This document shows positions 44,548-53,678 of a stretch of DNA of 64,000 bases, piece after piece. This stretch comes from Terrisporobacter glycolicus ATCC 14880 = DSM 1288 (GTDB taxonomy: Bacteria > Bacillota > Clostridia > Peptostreptococcales > Peptostreptococcaceae): positions 2,852,001 through 2,916,000 of the forward strand of contig NZ_CP117523.1 of assembly GCF_036812735.1 (NCBI RefSeq), in the 5' to 3' direction. Position 1 is the first letter of the stretch; each line of letters begins with the position of its first letter. The notes beneath the pieces were generated by a model, which made no database searches, had not been told where the DNA came from, and was given only the letters and a program-made list of their open reading frames with translations. The position numbers and the translations under genes were made by a program.

Positions 44548-45426
44548 CTATTTTTTCCTTGGATGCTTGTCCTTAATTTCCTTCCTAACATTATTATCCA
44601 TTTGGTTTAAATATAGCTGTAAGCTAGATAGGTTTGAATTACCTAATATTCTGCTTACAACAGCTAAATTTGCTCCTCCTTTCAATAAATGTATAGCAAA
44701 GGAATGTCTAAGTATACTCGGATTAATATTTTTACTTATATTAGCCATATTAGCATATTTTTTAATAACCTTCCAAAGTCCTTGTCTTGTAAACCTTTGT
44801 CCTTGAGCATTAACAAATAGTGCTTCTTCTTCTGTTTTGGCTAAACTAGGTCTTCCTTCTTTTATATACTTTTCTAAATATACTCTAGTTATTTCACAAA
44901 GTGGTATTACTCTATGATTTTTACCCGTATTACAGTATAAATAATCAATTTCCAAGTCTACATCTTGTAAATTTAATTCTACAAGCTCTGAAACCCTCAT
45001 TCCTGTTCCATACAACACTTCAAAAATAGCTTTGTCTCTTATTTTTTTAGGACAGCTTAGATCAGGAAACTTCAAAAGAGCTTCAACTTCTTCTTCTGTT
45101 AAAATTTCAATATTTTCTCTTTTTATCTTTGGCTTTTTTATAGTATTAGCTGGATTAGTTTCAGTAATACGATTTAAAAATAAATATTCATGAAAAGACT
45201 TAACAGAAGAAGTTACCCTTGACACTGTAGAAACAGAAATATTTTGTTTTTCTAAGTTTACCAAAAAATTAATAATGTCATACTCTGCTATATCTTCAAC
45301 TTTAATATCCTCAGACTTTAAGTAATCTAGATACTTTTTAATATCCGTATAATATGAACATATGGTATTTTCTGATAACTTTTTTTTGGATTTAATATAG
45401 TCAATATACTGTTGTAAAACTTCCAT
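44548..45426 (-). CDS. xerD: XerD-like tyrosine recombinase, catalytic His and second His replaced
   Basis: Homologue of the chromosome dimer recombinase. It has an N-terminal core-binding domain and a catalytic domain with Arg144 (GTGMRVSEL), Lys169 (TGKNHRVIPL), Arg240 and Tyr272. The HxxR motif reads NPSILRHSF, so Ser237 stands where His is normal. The later LGHS/LGH motif reads LGNSNLSSLQLYL, with Asn263 instead of His or Trp. Thus two of the usual R-K-H-R-H/W-Y set are missing. The length of 292 aa and the place between spoIIM and deoB match XerD. It may have weak or altered activity. Confidence 0.85.
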   Translation of the reverse strand: MEVLQQYIDYIKSKKKLSENTICSYYTDIKKYLDYLKSEDIKVEDIAEYDIINFLVNLEKQNISVSTVSRVTSSVKSFHEYLFLNRITETNPANTIKKPKIKRENIEILTEEEVEALLKFPDLSCPKKIRDKAIFEVLYGTGMRVSELVELNLQDVDLEIDYLYCNTGKNHRVIPLCEITRVYLEKYIKEGRPSLAKTEEEALFVNAQGQRFTRQGLWKVIKKYANMANISKNINPSILRHSFAIHLLKGGANLAVVSRILGNSNLSSLQLYLNQMDNNVRKEIKDKHPRKK

Positions 45427-45438
45427 AAATAACTCCTT

Positions 45439-46050
45439 TTATCTTACTAGGAATTGCAAAATACCAATGCTAATTGCATTTAATAATAATTGAGCTAATA
45501 CACATATTACTATTATAATAATACCATTTAACAAGTATCTTCTACCTAAAAATAAGATCCCTTCTTTTCTTCCTCGTTTATATTCTTCGTAAATATTTTT
45601 AATATAGTAAAAACTCACAGCAATAATTAATATTGCCCCTGGTATTATAATAAAATTTTTTATTACCATAATCAATATCATTTTTATACTTTTTAGTTTA
45701 ATTAATAAAATTAAACTATTAATAGTATAGCCTATGGATATTCCTTTTAATAAAAAACTTATTATAGCTAAGGGAAAAGTAAATACAAATAATGAAAATA
45801 ATACTATACTCCCTAAAAAAATAATATTTTCTCTTAAATTAGAAAAAACTACAGCACTTATGTTTATATCACTTCCATGGCTATAGTAGTCATTCAAATT
45901 ATTTATACTATCTAATACTATGTTTTGTCCATTTGAAAAAATCTTATTTAAATAAGTTCCTATTGTAACAAATATAATAAAGATAATACTTAAATAAATT
46001 ATTTCTTTACTTATTCTCAAACTATCTCTTTTTCTTAATGTTTTTCTCAA
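45439..46050 (-). CDS. spoIIM: Stage II sporulation protein M
   Basis: Polytopic membrane protein of the DMP engulfment complex (with SpoIIP and SpoIID), which remodels septal peptidoglycan during sporulation. It has about five membrane segments, with ILILIKLKSI... and SFLLKGISIGYTINSL in the middle typical of the family. The length of 203 aa is normal. It starts with TTG at 46050; its Shine-Dalgarno AGGAGG (8 bases upstream) is buried in a strong hairpin. It follows the NUDIX gene, as in the conserved nudF-spoIIM-xerD order. Confidence 0.92.
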   Translation of the reverse strand: MRKTLRKRDSLRISKEIIYLSIIFIIFVTIGTYLNKIFSNGQNIVLDSINNLNDYYSHGSDINISAVVFSNLRENIIFLGSIVLFSLFVFTFPLAIISFLLKGISIGYTINSLILLIKLKSIKMILIMVIKNFIIIPGAILIIAVSFYYIKNIYEEYKRGRKEGILFLGRRYLLNGIIIIVICVLAQLLLNAISIGILQFLVR

Positions 46051-46054
46051 ATTT

Positions 46055-46105
46055 ATAACCTCCTCTTATCCTAACATATATTTATGTTGGAAAAGAGGAG
46101 GTTAT
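46055..46105 (-). promoter_or_regulatory. Hairpin sequestering the spoIIM ribosome-binding site
   Basis: ATAACCTCCTCTT and AAGAGGAGGTTAT form a perfect 13-bp stem. It continues inward with TCC-AACAT/ATGTT-GGA around a bulge. On the minus strand the 3' arm contains the AGGAGG of spoIIM, and no T run follows. The hairpin starts 4 bases after the stop of the NUDIX gene. Confidence 0.7.
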
Positions 46106-46108
46106 GCT

Positions 46109-46639
46109 TTATATTAATTCTTTAGTTAATAATATTCCAATAACAGTTTTCGAGTCACAAATTTCATTACTGATAACCATGTTATAGGCTTCATCTTTAT
46201 CAATTTCATGAACTTCTAAGAATTCATCTTCTTCCAAGTGACTTTCTCCTGGAATTAAATTTTTCGCCAGATAAATAAAGACTAATTGATTAGAAAAACC
46301 AGGTGTAGCATAGTACTTATGAATTAATTTTAAACTATCTACACTATATCCTGTTTCTTCTTTTAATTCTCTAATAGCGCAATCTAGAGGATCTTCTCCA
46401 ATTTCAATTTTACCAGCTGGTAGTTCATATAATTCCTTTTCTACTGCTTTTCTATATTGCTTAACTAATACAATTTTATTATCATCTGTTATGGCAACTA
46501 TAGCCACAGCACCTTTATGTTCAATTATTTCCCTTTTTTGATATCCCTTGTTAGGCACCTCCACTGTATCAACTCTAAGTTTAATAGTTTTCCCAGTGTA
46601 AATTAAATCACTACTTACTGTAGTCTCCTTTGTTATCAT
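46109..46639 (-). CDS. nudF: NUDIX hydrolase, ADP-ribose pyrophosphatase-like
   Basis: Hydrolyses ADP-ribose or related nucleoside diphosphate sugars. The NUDIX box GEDPLDCAIRELKEETGY is complete, preceded by ELPAGKIE. The ATG at 46639 has GGAGG 6 bases upstream; a GTG one codon earlier is less likely. The protein is 176 aa. Its start lies inside the end of the DUF3866 gene (29 bases), so translation is coupled. Substrate is assigned by family and position only. Confidence 0.88.
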   Translation of the reverse strand: MITKETTVSSDLIYTGKTIKLRVDTVEVPNKGYQKREIIEHKGAVAIVAITDDNKIVLVKQYRKAVEKELYELPAGKIEIGEDPLDCAIRELKEETGYSVDSLKLIHKYYATPGFSNQLVFIYLAKNLIPGESHLEEDEFLEVHEIDKDEAYNMVISNEICDSKTVIGILLTKELI

Positions 46640-47708
46640 CACAAACCTCCATTAAGTAATATGCAACAGTGCTTGCTGCATCAAAAAATTCCTTATCTTG
46701 TTCGTAACTTCTGCCCATACTTCTTACTTTAAGGTTAAAATAATCCAAGTCTTCCCTACATTTATTATTATCAAGATAAATAATATTGTGTTTATCGAAT
46801 AATTTATTGTCTTTTACTTGTTTTTTTATGTGGTCAAATTTTTCTTTATCATAAATAGTTATTGGAATATTTACATTTACATTTACAATTTCTTTAAATA
46901 TAGTTATTGCATGATGTGATATTCCTCTATGTCTTTCTCTTAAATCAGCAAAACTTATTCTAGGTATAGCTATAGGATTTCCTCCTAGTTTTTTAACTGC
47001 ATCTAATATAGGTCCCTGTTCTATTCCTGTAAATCCATATTTTGTACCTGTACCTGCTATTCCAGGCCCCATAGATACAAATACTGCATCTGCTTTTATT
47101 ATTTCTTTTGCTGTAATTAAAGCTGTGTATATGTTTATACATTCATAATCACCACCAAAAGCATTTCCAATAGTAATTGTACTATCAATTAATTTTTTAT
47201 CTTTCAAATTTTGAACATTTTTACTTAAATAAATTGGAAGAGCTGCTCCATCAGTCATTATATATACCAATTTTTTATTTGGATTATATCTTTTATATGA
47301 TGCTACAAAAGGAGTTAACATACTATGAAGAGTTCCCACAACAACTGGCATATCATCTAAAGTTTCAAAACTACTTATTATATCATGATATTTATTTTCA
47401 TGATCTTCTACAGCATCTACTTTAATTTGATAAGGAGTATATCTAAGCTTCATAATATGTCCGTTTGGTGATAAATCAGATTCTTTGTTATTTAGGTTTG
47501 CTATAACAAAGTGATATCCGCCTGTACCTAGGCTTAGCTCAACTGCTGTAGTATTAAGTATTACTTCATCACCTAGATTTACCTTTCCAGTTATTTTAGG
47601 ATAGTTATAAGCTCTTTGTATTTGTCCATTAATATTAACCCTTATATCATCTAGTACTTCACTACTATCAGCTATTTCTTCTACTATTCCTACTTTTTTA
47701 CTAATCAT
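46611..47708 (-). CDS. DUF3866 family protein
   Basis: Conserved clostridial protein of unknown function, 365 aa and soluble. Typical segments are GKVNLGDEVILNTTAVELSL and GTGGYHFVIANL near the N-terminus, VSMGPGIAGTGTKYGFTG in the middle and RISFADLRERHRGISHH. The last contains several His and Arg that could be a catalytic site. The ATG has AAGG upstream. It lies between the glycosyltransferase genes and the NUDIX gene, which it overlaps. I do not assign a function. Confidence 0.85.
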   Translation of the reverse strand: MISKKVGIVEEIADSSEVLDDIRVNINGQIQRAYNYPKITGKVNLGDEVILNTTAVELSLGTGGYHFVIANLNNKESDLSPNGHIMKLRYTPYQIKVDAVEDHENKYHDIISSFETLDDMPVVVGTLHSMLTPFVASYKRYNPNKKLVYIMTDGAALPIYLSKNVQNLKDKKLIDSTITIGNAFGGDYECINIYTALITAKEIIKADAVFVSMGPGIAGTGTKYGFTGIEQGPILDAVKKLGGNPIAIPRISFADLRERHRGISHHAITIFKEIVNVNVNIPITIYDKEKFDHIKKQVKDNKLFDKHNIIYLDNNKCREDLDYFNLKVRSMGRSYEQDKEFFDAASTVAYYLMEVCDDNKGDYSK

Positions 47709-47712
47709 GAGA

Positions 47713-48537
47713 TTACCTTCCTAATCTATCAATAAAATTTAATAATTTGTTCTTTTCTATAATCTTTGTTAAAGAGAATTTTTCAGTTAATAAATGAATT
47801 AATACTAAAAATACTAACCATCCTATTCTTACATTTAAAGTGTATCCAAAAGCCATAAGAATACCTATTGATATCCCAAGCGCATTTGAACCTGTATCTC
47901 CCATCATAGCCTTTGCTTTTAAGTCAAAATTAAAATATGCTAATACATTGGGAAGTATAAGTAATGGGAGTATTTTTATATATCCAGTTAAAGTTATAAA
48001 TATGGTAATCATAATTACTAGATATACTTTTATAGCTCTACCTGGTCTTAAATCAAATAAATTCATTAGATTTGTAGATAGGGCAATTATTAAAGTATTT
48101 ATTATAATATCAGTAATATTTTTAGATATTGATACTGATATTACAAGTCCAACAAAGCCACCAAATAGGGCTTTAAATCCTCCTGTTGTAAGTTTTCCTT
48201 TAAAAAGGCTTTTAAAATGTCCTTTTAAACCACTTACATCTCTGTTTCCTATTGTATCGTCTATTATACCTGCAAAGAACATAGCCATCATTCCAAATAT
48301 AAATAAAAATAGACATAACATACTTATAGCATCTATAGTAAAGAATGCCACTATTATTCCATTTATTATTATCATTGGAAGAAATACTATTCCCATACTT
48401 ACAGGTATCATTTCTCCTTTGTAATTCGGTCTTATACAATTACTATCGATAAGTAAGTTTTTGAATAAAGGTATCATTAGGTATGTCCCTATTAAACCTA
48501 ATAAAAATACTATCCCTCTAAATACATATGAATACAA
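47713..48537 (-). CDS. MraY/WecA-like membrane glycosyltransferase family 4 protein
   Basis: Polytopic membrane protein (about 8 spans) of the polyprenyl-phosphate sugar-phosphate transferase family. FAGIIDDTIGNRDVSGLKGH has the acidic Mg-binding pair. NLMNLFDLRPGRAIK and MGDTGSNALG match the conserved cytoplasmic loops. The length of 274 aa is shorter than MraY (about 320). The start is TTG at 48537 with TGGAGG upstream. It lies 4 bases after the GT2 gene, so the two are probably one unit. The donor sugar and product are unknown. Confidence 0.8.
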   Translation of the reverse strand: MYSYVFRGIVFLLGLIGTYLMIPLFKNLLIDSNCIRPNYKGEMIPVSMGIVFLPMIIINGIIVAFFTIDAISMLCLFLFIFGMMAMFFAGIIDDTIGNRDVSGLKGHFKSLFKGKLTTGGFKALFGGFVGLVISVSISKNITDIIINTLIIALSTNLMNLFDLRPGRAIKVYLVIMITIFITLTGYIKILPLLILPNVLAYFNFDLKAKAMMGDTGSNALGISIGILMAFGYTLNVRIGWLVFLVLIHLLTEKFSLTKIIEKNKLLNFIDRLGR

Positions 48538-48541
48538 TAGA

Positions 48542-49234
48542 TTACCTCCATTCTTTTTTCTTTTCTCTTAGTACTTTCTTAATGTGATAATATTGTTTAC
48601 CTCTATGAATAAAGCCTTTTAAATCTCTTCCTGTTTCACTGTGAGTCATATTAACTAGTACTTCTTTTATTATATACCCATATTTTAATATGTCTATGGT
48701 CATTCCAACTTCCACACCATATCCAAATGGAATTTCATCAAATTTTTCTAATACTTCTTTTTTAAATAATCTTTGACCTGATAAAGTTGCATCTAATTCT
48801 ACTCCTGTCATTTCAAGAACTGATTCCTTTGCAAGACCCTTAACAAATCCAAGCCCTCCTTTTTTCTTTGCAGGAGGAAATTTTGCTATTATAACATCTG
48901 CTTCATCATTCAATATTGGTGTTATTAACTTTGCAACTTCTTTTGATGAACTTCCAAGGTCTGCATCTAAAAATCCTATGATATCTGCTTTTATCATAGC
49001 AACCTTTAAACCATTGTTTAAAGCATAACCTTTACCTCTATTTTGATCTTGAGTTATAATAGTTATTTTATCACTTTTTACTTCTTTAGCTACTTTAGAT
49101 GTATTATCACTAGAACCATCATCTACAACTATTATCTCACTTATTTCTTTAATGTCCTTTATATTTTCTAGTGTATCCTTAATTTTATCTTCTTCGTTAT
49201 ATGCTGGTATTATTATACTTAAATAAGGATTCAT
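48542..49234 (-). CDS. Glycosyltransferase family 2
   Basis: Cytoplasmic glycosyltransferase with the GT-A fold. SIIIPAYNEEDKIKDTL, VVDDGSSDNTSKVA and GFLDADLGSS (DxD) are present. No membrane segment is evident, and 230 aa is short. It is part of the steA-steB-GT2-GT4 group, in relatives linked to the cell envelope. The acceptor is unknown. AGGAGA precedes the ATG. Confidence 0.9.
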   Translation of the reverse strand: MNPYLSIIIPAYNEEDKIKDTLENIKDIKEISEIIVVDDGSSDNTSKVAKEVKSDKITIITQDQNRGKGYALNNGLKVAMIKADIIGFLDADLGSSSKEVAKLITPILNDEADVIIAKFPPAKKKGGLGFVKGLAKESVLEMTGVELDATLSGQRLFKKEVLEKFDEIPFGYGVEVGMTIDILKYGYIIKEVLVNMTHSETGRDLKGFIHRGKQYYHIKKVLREKKKEWR

Positions 49235-49259
49235 TTTCTTATTCTCCTTTAATTATTAG

Positions 49260-50138
49260 TTATTTTTCGTAAGCAATTAATTCTTTTGCTACATCAGAGT
49301 TTCCATAATGACCAACTGTATTTTGATTTTTTAATAATGTAGTTAAAGAAATTTTTCCCATACCTTCATTTATATTATCTATTGTTGATATATTGTTTTC
49401 TGAATATAATTTTAAATTTTCGTGATTGCTATCACTTTGAGAAACAGCCACTGAATATTTATTTTCTTCTTTTAATCCATCTAAAATTAACTTTTCTTTT
49501 GCATTAAATTTTTCTTTTGCATCTTTTCCTGTTAATTCTCCAAGTAATACTACTGAATCATAATCTTGATATTTCTTCTCATCTATATTGTTTATTTTTA
49601 TTACACCTAAATCTTGTAAGGCATATAATTGATCATATCCTTTTGTACTACCTAAAGAACTTATTATGTAGTTTATCACATCTTGTGATGATTTAAATGT
49701 TTTATTTAAGTCTTTTGATAAAGCAGTTAACTTTTCTTCATCACTTATGTTATCTTTTACAACTATATTAAAAGATGCTGTTCCATTTGCATTTGTTATT
49801 AATTTCTCTACATCTTCACTATAGTCATTATTTTCATTCGTTAGTATTATTCCAGTATTTTTATCTGTTAATACATCTTTAGTTAATACATTAATATTTT
49901 TATCAATGTATTCTCTTGCCACTTCTATATCTCCATTTAAAGATTCAATCTCAGATTGTAAATTTTTATTTTTTTCTTTTAAGTCATCAAACTCTGCATT
50001 AAAACTTTCAAGTACTTCGCTTTGCTGTTTACTTAAAGCTTGATCGTAGTTTAAGTTAAAACCAACTAGTATTCCTACGCCTAAAGCTATAAATATAGCA
50101 CCAATTGTAACTATATAGTACTTCATATTTATATTCAT
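49260..50138 (-). CDS. steB: SteB/MctB-like membrane-anchored coiled-coil protein
   Basis: One N-terminal membrane segment (YYIVTIGAIFIALGVGILVG) is followed by a coiled coil (about residues 33-75) and a soluble domain. This is the layout of the actinobacterial MctB and SteB family; copper transport is shown only for MctB of mycobacteria. The length is 292 aa. It follows steA by 22 bases, which supports a SteA/SteB pair. In corynebacteria this pair affects the cell division machinery; its role here is not known. Confidence 0.75.
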   Translation of the reverse strand: MNINMKYYIVTIGAIFIALGVGILVGFNLNYDQALSKQQSEVLESFNAEFDDLKEKNKNLQSEIESLNGDIEVAREYIDKNINVLTKDVLTDKNTGIILTNENNDYSEDVEKLITNANGTASFNIVVKDNISDEEKLTALSKDLNKTFKSSQDVINYIISSLGSTKGYDQLYALQDLGVIKINNIDEKKYQDYDSVVLLGELTGKDAKEKFNAKEKLILDGLKEENKYSVAVSQSDSNHENLKLYSENNISTIDNINEGMGKISLTTLLKNQNTVGHYGNSDVAKELIAYEK

Positions 50139-50160
50139 ATTAATCCTCCTAATTTATATA

Positions 50161-51282
50161 TTACAAATTTAATAGTAATTTTAATTTTAATTGTATTATT
50201 CTTATAAATTGCTGTGTTGTTGGTGATAAATAAGCAAGTATTAATACTGGGAATAATGCTGCTATTATCATAGCCCAAATATATTTTATTTTTAATTTAC
50301 TTTTATATAGTAAATTAACACCCTTAGCATCTATTAGTTTAGATCCTATTTTTAATCTTACAAGGAATGTACTAGCCATACCCTTTCTTCCTTTTTCCAA
50401 GAAATCTATCATATTGGAATGTGTTCCAACTGCAACAATCAACTCAGCTCCATATTCATAAGCTGTAAGCATTGCTATATCTTCACTTGTTCCTGGTGCT
50501 GGGAATACTATTGCATCAAGACCTAAGTCTTGTATTCTTTTGAGACCTGGTGCTCTTCCATCCACATAAGCATGTACTACTATTTCACCAGCTTTTTTTA
50601 GTGTTTCATCACTAACACTGTCCATATCTCCAACTATAACATCTGGAACATATCCAAATTCTACTAAAGCATCTGCACCACCATCTACTCCTACAAGCAC
50701 TGGTTTTACTTCTTCTATGTAAGAAATTATTGTACTTAAGTCTTCTTTATAATCTTGCCCTCTAACTACAACTAATACGTGTCTATCCTTGTATTTTGTT
50801 TTTACTTTAGGGATTTCTACTTCTCCTAAGATGAAGCCTTTTTCCTTTTTTGCATATTCTATAGTATTATCTATGAATCTATCTAATTCTACAGACATAT
50901 TATCATAAGCTTCTTTTATTTTTATAGATACCTTTCCTTTGTCTAATACACTACCTTCTCCCAAAAGTTGTCCATCTCTATAGATTTGCCCATTGTTTAC
51001 TTCTATTATTTGCCCTTCTTTTAATTCATCAAATAATTCTTGTCCAACATTATCTATAATTAAAATATTTTTATCTGTTAATATTCCTGGCCCTTTATTT
51101 GGATATTTCCCACTTATAGATTCAGCTGCGTTAATTACTAATTTGACTTTACCTTCTACAAGAGAATTCGCCGCTACTTCATCTATATCCATATGATTAA
51201 TAACTGCTATTTCTCCCCCTGTAAGTCTCTTCGCAAGCCTTTTTGTTTTTCTATCTACTTTAATAGGGGCTTCCACTCTCAT
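50161..51282 (-). CDS. steA: SteA-type protein with thiamine pyrophosphokinase-like domain
   Basis: Putative cytokinetic ring protein. The central and C-terminal part (about 180-330) has a thiamine pyrophosphokinase-like fold: VGVDGGADALVEFGYVPD, VIVGDMDSVSDE and VVHAYVDGRAPG. A single C-terminal membrane helix (IWAMIIAALFPVLILAYL) anchors it. I start it at the ATG at 51282, which has GGAGG upstream; the frame runs 20 codons further but is not conserved. The protein is 373 aa. It is upstream of steB. Confidence 0.8.
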   Translation of the reverse strand: MRVEAPIKVDRKTKRLAKRLTGGEIAVINHMDIDEVAANSLVEGKVKLVINAAESISGKYPNKGPGILTDKNILIIDNVGQELFDELKEGQIIEVNNGQIYRDGQLLGEGSVLDKGKVSIKIKEAYDNMSVELDRFIDNTIEYAKKEKGFILGEVEIPKVKTKYKDRHVLVVVRGQDYKEDLSTIISYIEEVKPVLVGVDGGADALVEFGYVPDVIVGDMDSVSDETLKKAGEIVVHAYVDGRAPGLKRIQDLGLDAIVFPAPGTSEDIAMLTAYEYGAELIVAVGTHSNMIDFLEKGRKGMASTFLVRLKIGSKLIDAKGVNLLYKSKLKIKYIWAMIIAALFPVLILAYLSPTTQQFIRIIQLKLKLLLNL

Positions 51283-51403
51283 AATTAAAACCTCCGACAT
51301 TTTATTAAAATCATATAACATTATAACATTATTTAAGAACAAAGGAAATATTTTATAGTTTTATAAATTATTATATGTTTTTTAATTTATTAAAAACAAT
51401 TAG

Positions 51404-52627
51404 TTATATTTCTTTTATTTTTTTAATAAGTAAATTTTTCTTATTTAAATTAGGGTTGATTATAACTTCATCTAAAAGATAATTAAGAACTTGTCCTACA
51501 GCTTTATTTTCATAGCCTTGGGCCATAATATCTTTTCCATTTACTTTTAGATTTTTAATTGTGTAACATTCTTTATTTTCTTCAATTTCTTTTAATATAT
51601 CTATAATTTTTTCATGATTTTTTTCATCTTCATAAATTACTCTATTTATATCTAAATAATCTTCAAACAATTTTCTATCTATTTGATTTAATATTTTTTT
51701 TATTTTAATCTTATCTAAATTTTTAATGTCAATTTCTTTAATTAAATTCAATATAATATCATGATTTTTATTTGTTTTCTTTGAATATACTAATTCCTTA
51801 CAAAACATTTTACAATTTATGTTTAACTTTTCAATTAAGTAATCTAGTACTACCAATCTTTTTACCAAAGTCTTATCAATTTCTTTTAATATACTAATTT
51901 TTTTATACAACTTTTCAATTTTATTTTCATCTTCTTCACTACTTATGTTTAAATTATTTAATAATCTTATTTTAAAAAGATATATAATATTTTCCGGTTT
52001 GTTGCTAAGTATAATTTTATTAAATTCATCTGTTATTCTCTCTAAACTAATATTTTTTATTATTGCTGCATTATTGTAAATAGCAAAAAGAGTATCCATC
52101 TCTATTTGAAAATCTAATTTGCTAGAAAATCTAATGGCCCTAATCATCCTTAAGCCGTCTTCATTAAATCTATCATTAGGGTTTCCTACTGTTTTAATAA
52201 TTTTATTTTGAAGATCACTTTTGCCGCCAAATAAATCTACCAATCCTTCTTTTTCATTATATGCCATGGCATTTATGGTAAAGTCACGTCTTTTTAAATC
52301 ATCTTCTAATTTACTTGTAAAATCAACATTTTCCGGTCTTCTATGATCCTTATATTCACCTTCTATTCTATATGTAGTTATTTCATATATTTCATCATCC
52401 ATCACTACACTTATAGTTCCATGCTCTATTCCTGTTTCTATACATTTAAAGTCACTAAATATACTTTTAATTATTTGCGGAGTAGCATTAGTTGTTATGT
52501 CATAATCATTAGGTTTAATACCTAGTATAGCGTCTCTAACGCATCCTCCTACTATATATGCTTCAAAACCATTTTCATATATTTTATCTATTGTGTATTT
52601 TACTTTTGGAGGTAAGTTTATTTTCAT
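51404..52627 (-). CDS. cca: CCA tRNA nucleotidyltransferase / poly(A) polymerase family
   Basis: Class II nucleotidyltransferase that adds or repairs the 3' CCA of tRNA. YIVGGCVRDAILGIKPNDYDITTNA holds the catalytic aspartates, DFTINAMAYN and GLRMIRAIRFSSKLDF follow. The C-terminal half is AT-rich and poorly conserved. The length of 407 aa is normal. AAGGAG precedes the ATG. Poly(A) polymerase activity cannot be excluded from sequence. Confidence 0.9.
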   Translation of the reverse strand: MKINLPPKVKYTIDKIYENGFEAYIVGGCVRDAILGIKPNDYDITTNATPQIIKSIFSDFKCIETGIEHGTISVVMDDEIYEITTYRIEGEYKDHRRPENVDFTSKLEDDLKRRDFTINAMAYNEKEGLVDLFGGKSDLQNKIIKTVGNPNDRFNEDGLRMIRAIRFSSKLDFQIEMDTLFAIYNNAAIIKNISLERITDEFNKIILSNKPENIIYLFKIRLLNNLNISSEEDENKIEKLYKKISILKEIDKTLVKRLVVLDYLIEKLNINCKMFCKELVYSKKTNKNHDIILNLIKEIDIKNLDKIKIKKILNQIDRKLFEDYLDINRVIYEDEKNHEKIIDILKEIEENKECYTIKNLKVNGKDIMAQGYENKAVGQVLNYLLDEVIINPNLNKKNLLIKKIKEI

Positions 52628-52700
52628 ATTTGTATCTCCTTCATATGCTGGTAGTTTTATTTATCTATATCCATTGAAAGTTTACTCCGCTCAAAAAATA

Positions 52701-52726
52701 AAGCCTCCTAAATAATTAGAAGGCTT
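52701..52726 (-). terminator. Terminator of spo0A
   Basis: AAGCCTCCT and AGAAGGCTT pair with one wobble and are followed by TTATTTTTTG on the minus strand, 18 bases past the stop. Confidence 0.8.
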
Positions 52727-52744
52727 ACTTTAATCAATTTAAAA

Positions 52745-53557
52745 TTATTTAACCATGCTGTGTTCTAATCTTAATTTATCCGCAATCATTGCTATAAATT
52801 CAGAGTTTGTTGGTTTACCTTTAGTATTGTGTACTGTATAACCAAATAATTGATTTATTGTATCAACCTTTCCTCTACTCCATGCAACTTCTATTGCATG
52901 TCTTATTGCTCTTTCAACCCTACTTGGAGTAGTGTTATATTTTTTTGCAATGCTTGGATATAACTCTTTCGTTACTGCTCCTAAAAGTTCTACATTATCA
53001 ATAACCATTTTTATAGCTTCTCTTAAGTATAAGTATCCTTTTATGTGAGCTGGAACACCTATTTCATGGATTATATTTGTTATTTCTGTTTCTATATTTC
53101 CTGTATTTTTAACATAATCACTTCTTGTCATTTGAACTTCTTGATTTTGTCTTATTTTTGGTTCTCCACCAACAACTTTATTAGTTACTAATTCTCTAAT
53201 TCTATTGATGAATATTACAAAATCAAAAGGTTTAACAATATAGTAATCCGCTCCTAAATTTATAGCTGTTTGAGTTATTTTATCTTGCCCAACAGCAGAT
53301 AAAACTATTATTTTTGGTTGTTTAGGAAGGTCCATTGAATTTAATTTTTCTATTACCCCTAAACCATCTAGGTGTGGCATTATTACGTCTAATACTAATA
53401 AGTCTGGTTGTGTTTTCTGTACTAATTCAAGAGCCTCAATACCATCTTTTGCTATTCCTAATATTTCAATATCTTCTTCATTAGATAAATATTCCTTTAA
53501 TAGCTGGCAAAAATCTTTATTATCATCTGCTAATACTATTTTAATCTTTTCGTTCAC
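52745..53557 (-). CDS. spo0A: Sporulation master regulator Spo0A
   Basis: Response regulator that commits the cell to sporulation. The receiver domain has ADDNKDF with the acidic pocket, Asp57 in [13 protein letters not shown] and Lys in YYIVKPFD. The C-terminal sigma-A-activating DNA-binding domain includes [18 protein letters not shown] and [19 protein letters not shown] start it at the GTG at 53557, with GGGGGG upstream; the TTG at 53572 would lie within that element. The protein is 270 aa. The upstream promoter is a clear sigma-H type that overlaps a 0A box. Confidence 0.98.
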   Translation of the reverse strand: MNEKIKIVLADDNKDFCQLLKEYLSNEEDIEILGIAKDGIEALELVQKTQPDLLVLDVIMPHLDGLGVIEKLNSMDLPKQPKIIVLSAVGQDKITQTAINLGADYYIVKPFDFVIFINRIRELVTNKVVGGEPKIRQNQEVQMTRSDYVKNTGNIETEITNIIHEIGVPAHIKGYLYLREAIKMVIDNVELLGAVTKELYPSIAKKYNTTPSRVERAIRHAIEVAWSRGKVDTINQLFGYTVHNTKGKPTNSEFIAMIADKLRLEHSMVK

Positions 53558-53621
53558 TAAAATTCCCCCCAATAATAAGTTTTTCTTATTTTAATTTTTT
53601 TATATCCTTACTCTTTTAGGT

Positions 53622-53651
53622 TTATTCGACACTGTAAAATTATATTCCTTC
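53622..53651 (-). promoter_or_regulatory. Sigma-H promoter of spo0A overlapping a 0A box
   Basis: On the minus strand GAAGGAATA (53651-53643), a 12-base spacer and GTCGAATAA (53630-53622) match the sigma-H consensus RnAGGAwww/RnnGAATww. TGTCGAA (53631-53625), a perfect Spo0A box, overlaps the -10. Phosphorylated Spo0A could thus act on its own promoter. Confidence 0.8.
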
Positions 53652-53678
53652 TAAGTGTTAAAATATTTTATTATCAAT

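Noticed and set aside
47840-48424. Plus-strand frame of 194 codons
   Set aside because: It is antisense to the MraY-like gene; the hydrophobic character reflects the reverse complement of membrane segments.
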